In this document: positions 53,758 to 61,128 of the stretch, in pieces
How positions within the stretch are numbered: the stretch's first letter is position 1
How the letters are laid out: the number at the start of each line of letters is the position of its first letter
Assembly (NCBI RefSeq): GCF_000355675.1
Contig: NC_020888.1
Location: 1,213,001 to 1,277,000 of the forward strand
Length of the DNA stretch: 64,000 nucleotides
DNA from: Thalassolituus oleivorans MIL-1
GTDB taxonomy: Bacteria; Pseudomonadota; Gammaproteobacteria; Pseudomonadales; Oceanobacteraceae
Reading direction: 5' to 3'
The notes under the pieces: generated by a model
The model's input: only the letters and a program-made list of their open reading frames with translations
Databases searched by the model: none
What the model was told of the DNA's origin: nothing
Position numbers and translations under genes: made by a program

Positions 53758-55443
53758 TTAGGGGTAAAGCGGGGCTAAACCCTCTTTAGTATTTTTCTTT
53801 TTACTGTTTGGATCTTCCTTCTTTAGCAAAGTGAGCAAGGCATTGCCATTAAATGCGCTGTTGTCCTGCTGTGAGTATAGTTGTGCATCCAGCTCTGCTA
53901 ATGCCGCTTTTATTTTGGGGTCTTGGTAATGCTGTATTAACTGATCCATCGTTAGCAGGGTAGGGTCATTAAAGTGCACGGGTGCCCAGCGTAATATGGC
54001 GTCGCGCATGTATTTTGGGCTGCTGCTTTGGCAGGCAATGCGTACTTCTTTCCAGTTGCCTTCTACGGTTACGCTATTTTCTTTTTTACCCTGTTTTCGC
54101 GGGCTTATGTCGCCACCATTTGGACGAGCACGAAGGAACCATAGTAGCGCTAGTGTGCCGATATTGCTGATCACGAGCAGGGCACAGATCCACGGCCATA
54201 TTCCGTTAGTGGTATTTGTTTCTACCTCGGTGCTGTTCACGGTTAAGTCTTGCGGCGCAGTCACCGGAGTAGGAATACTGCTAACGGCCTCGGCGACCTG
54301 AATGGTGCGAGCGGGCAATACAGCATATTCAACCGTATTTAGGCGTGTGTTCCACCATGGAATACGCAGCTCTGGCAGGACTATTCTTCCAGCGGTGGTC
54401 GGCACTAAGGCAACCGATTGTGCAACGGTGGCGTGTAAGCCAGTTTCATCCATTTGTGTATCTTGGTTGGTTTGGTCTGGGTAGTAGCGTAGTTGCGATA
54501 CTTCGGGTGTTGGTATCGGTGGAATTTGGCTACCCGAAATTCCGTCGGCGGTAATTTTAAATGAGCGCGTAACAGGCTCGCCAACTTTCCAGCTTTTTTC
54601 GTCTTTGCTAAAGCTCTCTTCAATTTTTAGATTGCTGGCAGGTAACCAAGGTGCTTGTGGGTAATCTTTAGGTATTGGCTGCACGTTTAGCTTAATCGGT
54701 TTGCTTACTACGGTGGCGGTGCGGCCACGATTAAAGCGGTCGTAACGATTACTGATGCGGCCACTGAAGCGTTGTCCAGGTATCACTAATTCGCCTGCAA
54801 CTTCTGGAAATATGGCATAACGACGTTCATATACGCCGATGCGTTGGCCATCCACGACGGTGATATATTGTTTGGGTTCGCCGAGTGCTTGGACTTGCGC
54901 ATCAGTTACGGCAAATTCCGATAACGATGGGTCTTCGTGATTAACGGTGTAAAACAATTTCTCGATGTACAGTAATTGCTCTTGCACATAATGCGTACCG
55001 CCACTGACTTCTACCTGAAAATAAAACTCTTCATTGCTGGCATTTGTGGCTTTGGGCGAATCGGTGACGTTAACGGTAATTGGCTCGCTACGGCTTTTAT
55101 CAAATATAAATGCTGGAATTGTGAGTTTGCCCGTTGATTTAGGCGCTAGTGATAGCGTCCATTCGGTATACGAGGTGCTGTTACCATTCGCCATATTGAA
55201 TTGCATGGAGCGATTTTGACTAATAATGTCGAAGCTTTTGTCTAGTCCCGACCATTCTGGACTAGAAAATCCAGCATTGCCGGTATAGCGAACTTGTAGT
55301 GTAACGACGTCGGATTTTGTGATTTCTTTGCGATCAACACTGGCTAATAATTCGGCGGCACGCACTGGAATGGCTAACAGCAATAGTGCCATTAGCGTTA
55401 CGGGCAGTGTGTACCAGCGCTGGTTGCGGCTAGGCTTCACCAT
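53758..55443 (-). CDS. batD: BatD family protein
   Basis: A 561-residue protein with a signal peptide (about 29 residues, ending VRA), a large periplasmic beta-rich part made of several immunoglobulin-like repeats, a membrane helix near residue 430 (WPWICALLVISNIGTLALLW) and a cytoplasmic tail with Lys-rich end. This matches BatD of the Bat (oxygen tolerance) operon. Its start overlaps the stop of the BatB/BatC-type gene by 7 bases. It is the last gene of the minus-strand operon. The molecular role of BatD is not established. Confidence 0.9.
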   Translation of the reverse strand: MVKPSRNQRWYTLPVTLMALLLLAIPVRAAELLASVDRKEITKSDVVTLQVRYTGNAGFSSPEWSGLDKSFDIISQNRSMQFNMANGNSTSYTEWTLSLAPKSTGKLTIPAFIFDKSRSEPITVNVTDSPKATNASNEEFYFQVEVSGGTHYVQEQLLYIEKLFYTVNHEDPSLSEFAVTDAQVQALGEPKQYITVVDGQRIGVYERRYAIFPEVAGELVIPGQRFSGRISNRYDRFNRGRTATVVSKPIKLNVQPIPKDYPQAPWLPASNLKIEESFSKDEKSWKVGEPVTRSFKITADGISGSQIPPIPTPEVSQLRYYPDQTNQDTQMDETGLHATVAQSVALVPTTAGRIVLPELRIPWWNTRLNTVEYAVLPARTIQVAEAVSSIPTPVTAPQDLTVNSTEVETNTTNGIWPWICALLVISNIGTLALLWFLRARPNGGDISPRKQGKKENSVTVEGNWKEVRIACQSSSPKYMRDAILRWAPVHFNDPTLLTMDQLIQHYQDPKIKAALAELDAQLYSQQDNSAFNGNALLTLLKKEDPNSKKKNTKEGLAPLYP

Positions 55444-57482
55444 AAGACTTCCTCTTTGTCGTCATCAGCTTGTTGGCGATACTGATATAAAAATTTGCGT
55501 TGTAATAGTACGCCCGGATTATCCGGCACTCGATTTAACCAGTTCTGCCTCGCGGCTTTTTCTTCACGCGTCATGCCATCTTGCTGGCTTGCGTTAGGAT
55601 CGAGTTGGCCCAGTGTATCGCCTGGGTTTTCGCCGTTTTGGTCTTGTTCCTGTTGTTGCTGAGCCATAGACTGAGCGTCTTCTTTATCTTGCTCTTCGTC
55701 GGATTTTTCACCCGCTTGAGCAGCATTCTTTTCATCTTCTGATTCTTTCTCTTGTTGCTCTTGATCGGCTTGCGACTGAGCATTTTTTGAATCTTTTTGT
55801 TCTTGGTCTTTCTGTTCTTTATTTTTTTGCGCCTGTTGCTCAGCGTAGTCGTCATCTTCTTGTTGGCTGGATGATGAGTTCTGTTGATCTTGCGATTGGC
55901 TATCATTTTGCTGATTTTTCGAGTCGCTTTGTTGCGAGTCAGAAGATTGGCTCTGATCTGCCGACTGGTTTTCATCGCTATTCTTTTGTTGATCGTTTTG
56001 TTGCTGATTATTTTTTTGATCAGAGTTGTTTTTATCGTCAGAGGATTGATTGTCGTCTGATGACTGTTGGTTTTGCTGTTGCTTTTCTTGCTGCTCTTTT
56101 ATTTTTTCAACGAGTTGACGGTTAGCTTCGGCATTTTTAAGTAATTCAGCATCGTTACCTGCCCGTTGAATGGCCTCCTCGTAAGCTTCTAAGGCTTTTT
56201 CTAAATTCCCAGTTTGTGCCAGAGCATTTGCTTCGTTGTACTTCCCTCGAGCCGAAGAGTCTTGACTAAATTGATCGACTGCTCCTTGGTAATCTCCACT
56301 TTTGTATAAAGCACTGCCTTTCCAACTTGGATCATCAAATTTTTCTGCGGCGCTATTGGGATCGGTTGCAATTAGGTCTTGTCCTTGTTGATCGGGTGTT
56401 TTCCATAGGTCTTGCCATTCAAAGGCATCACTTGGTTGGCTCCAAAGTGCTGGAATCAATACGATGGTAAATACAACGCCACGACGGAAAGTGATTAGCG
56501 CGATCGGTAATAACAAGAATACCAGCCAAAAACCCGCATCGTGCCACTGGTCGTATTGGGTATTACGGCTGGAATCTGCTTCTTCATTATTGGCGGTCAC
56601 TTCCGACTTTAATAAGGTTTTCCAATCACGATCATCGAAGGCCAGTGGTAGCCAAGGCACATTGGCTTGTGCGCGCAGTTCATTGAGCGGTGCGGTATCT
56701 AAACGAGGTAACACGATATTGCCGTCGTTATCGCGTAAGAAACCTTGGTCGCCTAGCGATACTGGCGCACCTTCGGCAGTACCAATGGCAATGACGGCTA
56801 GTGGCGTATTCTCGCCGAGCAAATCTTTTATGCGAGTTACATCATTCGGCTGTATGCCGTCGGTAAGCAATAGGAATTGCGCTTTGCGAATATTGGCATT
56901 CGTCATTAATTCTTGCGCTAATTTTATCGCTTTATCCGGACGACTCCCCAGTTTAGGCATGATTTCGGGTGTTAGTGATGGCAATAGATGCTCTATGGTT
57001 TCGCCATCATCAGTAAATGGGGTTACGGTATGAGCATCACCCGAGTAGGCGATGACGGCGGTTAAACCGTCTTTTCGTTCGCGAATAATATCCGTCACTT
57101 TTTGCACCGAGCGAATAGCGCGCGAGGGCTTAATATCTTGAGATCCCATCGACAGCGACATATCCATTAGAATGACTAAGGCATCTTGGTTTTTCATTAC
57201 CGGCACAGGAATGCGTTGCCATGTGGGACCGGATAACGCGAGGGTAGCGACGAGCCACGCGATTAAAATCCACCAATGGCCACTTTTTGTGGATTGCTTG
57301 GGCGCACGATCGAGCACGTAGGCGCGCAATGCGGGATCAACAACTTGTTGCCAATCACCTTCACCTAAACGTTGTTTGAGCAGCATTACGAAGGCAATGA
57401 CGGCTGGTATAAATAGCAGCAACCACATTGGCCGTAAAAAATGAAAATCAGATAACGGTACTAACCAATCAAGAGGGTTCAT
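55437..57482 (-). CDS. BatB-type VWA protein fused to BatC-type TPR and low-complexity tail
   Basis: This 681-residue protein combines two Bat components. The N-terminal part has membrane helices and a VWA domain (about residues 80-280) with MIDAS motif DMSLSMGSQD near residue 107; then a helix and a TPR-like segment (YNEANALAQTGNLEKALEAY) as in BatC. The last third (about 440-640) is a low-complexity region rich in Gln, Ser, Asp, Asn, Lys and Glu, followed by a short ordered end (EEKAARQNWLNRVP). The MIDAS metal site suggests a scaffold or chaperone-like role. Start overlaps BatA by 4 bases. Confidence 0.9.
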   Translation of the reverse strand: MNPLDWLVPLSDFHFLRPMWLLLFIPAVIAFVMLLKQRLGEGDWQQVVDPALRAYVLDRAPKQSTKSGHWWILIAWLVATLALSGPTWQRIPVPVMKNQDALVILMDMSLSMGSQDIKPSRAIRSVQKVTDIIRERKDGLTAVIAYSGDAHTVTPFTDDGETIEHLLPSLTPEIMPKLGSRPDKAIKLAQELMTNANIRKAQFLLLTDGIQPNDVTRIKDLLGENTPLAVIAIGTAEGAPVSLGDQGFLRDNDGNIVLPRLDTAPLNELRAQANVPWLPLAFDDRDWKTLLKSEVTANNEEADSSRNTQYDQWHDAGFWLVFLLLPIALITFRRGVVFTIVLIPALWSQPSDAFEWQDLWKTPDQQGQDLIATDPNSAAEKFDDPSWKGSALYKSGDYQGAVDQFSQDSSARGKYNEANALAQTGNLEKALEAYEEAIQRAGNDAELLKNAEANRQLVEKIKEQQEKQQQNQQSSDDNQSSDDKNNSDQKNNQQQNDQQKNSDENQSADQSQSSDSQQSDSKNQQNDSQSQDQQNSSSSQQEDDDYAEQQAQKNKEQKDQEQKDSKNAQSQADQEQQEKESEDEKNAAQAGEKSDEEQDKEDAQSMAQQQQEQDQNGENPGDTLGQLDPNASQQDGMTREEKAARQNWLNRVPDNPGVLLQRKFLYQYRQQADDDKEEVLW

Positions 57483-58492
57483 AGCGCCCCTCCTTTGGTG
57501 CTGTTAAAACGTGATAATACACCTGAGCTAAAGACACCTTGAATTAAGCTTAATATTAATGCGGCTAATAACGGCCATTGATACAGGCTGGTTTGCGGAC
57601 GATAGATTTCTGGATCTTTTTCCGTTGGTTCCAGTTGATCGATAATGGTGTAAATCTCTTCTAGCTCTCCGGTGTTGCGTGCACGGAAAAATTTTCCACC
57701 AGTGAGGTCAGCGATTTTACGGAGTGAGTCTTCGTCTAAATCTCTAGAAGGGTTAACTCGCTGCGAGCCGAAGAAGCTGGTGACCTCCATCGAATCTGCA
57801 CCAAGGCCTATGGTATGAATTCGAATTCCCATTTGCGCCGCTAGTTCTGCGGCTTTGACTGGTTCGATTTCTCCTGCGGTGTTAGCACCGTCAGTGAGTA
57901 ATACCAGTACGCGGCTTTCTGCCGGGTTACTCTCTAAGCGTTTGGCGGCAAGAGCAATCGCATCGCCAATAGCGGTTTTTTTACCCGCTAAACCCAGTGC
58001 CGCTTCATTTAAGAAGGTGCGCACCGTTTCGCGATCGAAGGTTAGCGGAGTTTGTAGGTAGGCGTTGGAACCAAATAAAATTAAGCCTAAACGATCGCCT
58101 TCGCGGCGGTCGATAAAATCATTGAGTACTTCTTTTACAATGCTCAGACGATCAACGGCTTTACCGTTAATTTCCATATCTTTTATTTCCATGCTGCCGG
58201 AAATATCCACGGCCATCATTAAGTCGCGACCACTTACCGGTAATTCGACAACATCGCCGAGCCAGCTTGGTCGGGCGAGGGCGACGACTAAGCCAGCCCA
58301 AATAAGGCAAGGTAAGAGCCAAGCAAAATTGACCTTAGTGCTCCCCACTTGATATTGGCCAAAATCATTTTGCCATAAGGTAAAGCTAGGCACTTTAAGC
58401 GCAGCTTCGTCGCGTTTTACCGCGGGGATTAATCGCATAATGATGGGTAATGGCAATAACCAAAGTGCCCATAACCAGTGCCATTCGATCAT
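57479..58492 (-). CDS. batA: BatA-type VWA domain membrane protein
   Basis: A 337-residue protein with N-terminal membrane helix, a VWA domain (about residues 85-290) with MIDAS motif DISGSMEIKD and later TDGANTAGE, and a C-terminal membrane helix (WPLLAALILSLIQG). It matches BatA. It is encoded between DUF4381 and the BatB/BatC fusion gene, with 4-bp overlaps on both sides, showing tight translational coupling. Together with BatB it may form a membrane complex stabilised by the MoxR ATPase. Confidence 0.92.
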   Translation of the reverse strand: MIEWHWLWALWLLPLPIIMRLIPAVKRDEAALKVPSFTLWQNDFGQYQVGSTKVNFAWLLPCLIWAGLVVALARPSWLGDVVELPVSGRDLMMAVDISGSMEIKDMEINGKAVDRLSIVKEVLNDFIDRREGDRLGLILFGSNAYLQTPLTFDRETVRTFLNEAALGLAGKKTAIGDAIALAAKRLESNPAESRVLVLLTDGANTAGEIEPVKAAELAAQMGIRIHTIGLGADSMEVTSFFGSQRVNPSRDLDEDSLRKIADLTGGKFFRARNTGELEEIYTIIDQLEPTEKDPEIYRPQTSLYQWPLLAALILSLIQGVFSSGVLSRFNSTKGGAL

Positions 58493-59013
58493 TGGGTGGC
58501 TCCAGTTGTAGAAGTAATTGGCAGACTCAAGGCTTTGCTATTGGCAACTTTTAGCCAGCGCAATGCTGCTTCCTGTAATTCTGCATGCGGTATGTAGGCC
58601 GTAGGGCGATAAGGGCCAGACGCGAGAGAATGAGCTAAATCACCAGTAAATATGGGTGACTGTCCAATTCGATTTAGGGCTAGTACCCAGTCTTTACCAG
58701 AGAGCGCACCCGCATCTTTATTATAAAGCCGCCAGTAGCGCTTTAAGCTTTGGTTAATGGTTTCGCAATAGTGTTCGTTGTTTTGATCAATTTTCCATTG
58801 TGTATATGCACCAACGATAAGATCACGAGCCTGACGTTTTGGAGCGCCATATTTACGGTCGTATTGCCAAAACCAAATAGCCGTGCCTATGAGTACTAGC
58901 ACTAAAATGATCAGTAACCACCAACCTGGAGCAAGAGGCCAAAGGCCAATAGGGTCGGGTAAATAAATATCTTTTAATGGTAGCGCTTGGGCATTTGCTG
59001 GTTGGGAGTTCAT
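58489..59013 (-). CDS. DUF4381 domain-containing protein
   Basis: A 174-residue protein with one membrane helix near residue 35 (PGWWLLIILVLVLIGTAIWF) and a mostly helical soluble part. The segment LPDPIGLWPLAPGWW before the helix is typical of DUF4381 proteins of MoxR operons, where they sit between the DUF58 and BatA genes. It overlaps both neighbours by 4 bases. Its biochemical role is unknown. Confidence 0.9.
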   Translation of the reverse strand: MNSQPANAQALPLKDIYLPDPIGLWPLAPGWWLLIILVLVLIGTAIWFWQYDRKYGAPKRQARDLIVGAYTQWKIDQNNEHYCETINQSLKRYWRLYNKDAGALSGKDWVLALNRIGQSPIFTGDLAHSLASGPYRPTAYIPHAELQEAALRWLKVANSKALSLPITSTTGATQ

Positions 59014-59954
59014 CGCTTGCTTCCCTTCGTTAACCCTAAACCTTTACGCAATAAAGGTAATGGATCATCCGCTGTACTAATTCGAATTAGGGGGACTTGT
59101 AGACGCTGTAAATGTTGGCCGAGTATTAGCTGTTGAGCATCCCAATGTTGCTGATGAGCGTTGCGTGTATTTTGGCTGCTGGCATCCAATACTTGTCGTT
59201 GTTGGCCGTCGGTTAGGGTGAATCGACCAGCAGGTAACGATTGCTCGAAGGGGTCACTGATGTGTATTGCGGTTAAATCGCAATGGCGCGTTAGCGGATA
59301 AATTAAGCGTTCTGCTTGTGCGTCGAAGCCTAGCCAATCGCTAATAAAATACACAGCACTGCCGGGATGAGCGATGCGGCTGACGTGCTTGCAGATATCG
59401 GCCATGCGTTGGGCAGGATTTTGCGGCTGTGCTGCGTTGGGTTTACTGATTTCTAAACTGCTAAGTTGATGCAGTAAATTCATTAACGATTTTCGCCCTG
59501 TGCGGGGACGTAAATCTAGTTCTGTTGTGTCGTTAAACAGTAGGCCGCCGATACGGTCGCCTTTGGCCAATGCAGACCAACTTAATAGGGCTGCAATATC
59601 CGCCGCTAATACGCGCTTAAGCGTGCGCCGAGTACCAAAATCCATTGAGCTGCGTAAATCGCAAATAATGAGTACTGGGCGTTCTCGTTCTTCGCGGAAT
59701 AACTTGATGTGTGCATCGCCGGTACGGGCAGTCACGCGCCAGTCCATGCTACGAATATCGTCGCCTGGTAAATATTCGCGTACTTCGGAAAAATCGATAC
59801 CGCGACCGCGCACTGCAGCCGTATGTGTACCTGCTAAATCGTTAAGTACTTTCTTCTGCCTTTGCAGCGGTAGTTGCGGCGCAAGCACACGCAAACCGGC
59901 CAAGTTTTCTGGCAGAATTTCAGTGCCGTTAGAAAAGTGCCCTAACATCTTCAA
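59010..59954 (-). CDS. DUF58 domain-containing protein
   Basis: A 314-residue protein of the DUF58 family. The hallmark segment RGRGIDFSEVREYLPGDDIRSMDW (only partly quoted here as SEVREYLPGDDIRSMDW) starts near residue 50 and is followed by a VWA-like fold. It is predicted to lack membrane helices. It always accompanies a MoxR ATPase gene, here directly upstream with 4-bp overlap. Its role is probably to act as partner of MoxR. Confidence 0.93.
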   Translation of the reverse strand: MKMLGHFSNGTEILPENLAGLRVLAPQLPLQRQKKVLNDLAGTHTAAVRGRGIDFSEVREYLPGDDIRSMDWRVTARTGDAHIKLFREERERPVLIICDLRSSMDFGTRRTLKRVLAADIAALLSWSALAKGDRIGGLLFNDTTELDLRPRTGRKSLMNLLHQLSSLEISKPNAAQPQNPAQRMADICKHVSRIAHPGSAVYFISDWLGFDAQAERLIYPLTRHCDLTAIHISDPFEQSLPAGRFTLTDGQQRQVLDASSQNTRNAHQQHWDAQQLILGQHLQRLQVPLIRISTADDPLPLLRKGLGLTKGSKR

Positions 59955-60910
59955 GCAACCGGTACGCGTTTGAGCAGCTCATTAATGACTTGTTGAGAGT
60001 TCATACCACTGGCTTCAGCTTCAAAGCTCAGTAGTAGGCGGTGGCGCAATACATCGTGAGCCACAGCTTTAATATCATCTGGGCTTACGTAGTCGCGGCC
60101 AGCTAACCACGCATGAGCGCGAGCACAGCGATCTAACGCAATTGTACCGCGAGGACTAGCGCCATATTCGATCCAGTTCGCGATGTCTTCGCCATACGCT
60201 TTGGGTTCGCGGGTAGCCATAATAAGTTGAACTAAATATTGCTCTACGGCGTCACTCATATGGAGAGAAAGCACTTCTTGGCGCGCTTTCATAATATCCT
60301 CTGCCGATAATGGATGTTCGATATCGTTCGCGGCATTCATGGCCTCGCCACGGGCTAAACGTAAAATTGCTTGTTCTGAGTTGGCGTCGGGGTAACCGAT
60401 TTTTACATGTAACAAAAAGCGATCAAGCTGTGCCTCAGGTAGAGGGTAGGTGCCTTCTTGTTCAATCGGGTTTTGAGTCGCCATGACCATAAATAGTTCG
60501 GGCAATGGACGAGTAACACCACCAACCGTGACTTGGCGCTCGGCCATCGCCTCTAGCAAGGCACTTTGTACTTTGGCCGGTGCTCGGTTGATTTCGTCAG
60601 CAAGAATGAGGTTGTGAAAAATTGGGCCAGCCTGGAAATCGAAGCTTTGCGTCTGTGGGCGATAAATATCCGTACCCGTAATATCACCCGGCAAAAGATC
60701 GGGGGTGAACTGAATGCGTTTGAATTCGCCTTCAATTCGTTCGGCTAAGGCGTTAATCGCTTTGGTCTTGGCGAGACCTGGAGCACCCTCAACCAGTAAA
60801 TGGCCATCAGCTAAGAGGGTAATGAGTAGCCGATCGACCAAATGAGGTTGACCAATGATGCGTTCCTGCAAGGATGCTTTGAGCTGCAGAAAACCCGCTT
60901 GTAGTGTCAT
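59951..60910 (-). CDS. MoxR family AAA+ ATPase
   Basis: A 319-residue AAA+ ATPase, first gene of the six-gene minus-strand operon. Walker A is EGAPGLAKTKAI near residue 40, Walker B is LILADEINRAP, and the sensor region ATQNPIEQEGTYPLPEAQLDRF is visible. MoxR ATPases act as chaperones that assemble or activate VWA-domain proteins, here BatA and BatB. Promoter signals upstream (60911-61128, shared with the divergent gdhB) are not clear. Confidence 0.95.
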   Translation of the reverse strand: MTLQAGFLQLKASLQERIIGQPHLVDRLLITLLADGHLLVEGAPGLAKTKAINALAERIEGEFKRIQFTPDLLPGDITGTDIYRPQTQSFDFQAGPIFHNLILADEINRAPAKVQSALLEAMAERQVTVGGVTRPLPELFMVMATQNPIEQEGTYPLPEAQLDRFLLHVKIGYPDANSEQAILRLARGEAMNAANDIEHPLSAEDIMKARQEVLSLHMSDAVEQYLVQLIMATREPKAYGEDIANWIEYGASPRGTIALDRCARAHAWLAGRDYVSPDDIKAVAHDVLRHRLLLSFEAEASGMNSQQVINELLKRVPVA

Positions 60911-61128
60911 GTCAGTCCGTTCCTAGCACTTTGATTTGTTTAGGATTTTAGTGATTCATTCGCGTGGGTCAATGCTCAGATAGGTCGTAACTCACAAAGT
61001 TCTGTGGCCATTGGTAAAGGAGCGTCAACAGATAGTTGGTAGGGGATTGAACTGTAGAACCTGTCAATGTGACCAAATGATCTACGCTTAATGCATATAA
61101 CCAGATAACAAAGATACGAGACGTCACC

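Noticed and set aside
53737-53779. Inverted repeat TTTAGCCCC / GGGGCTAAA at the end of batD as a terminator
   Set aside because: The loop is 25 bases, one arm lies inside the coding region, and there is no T run on either side.
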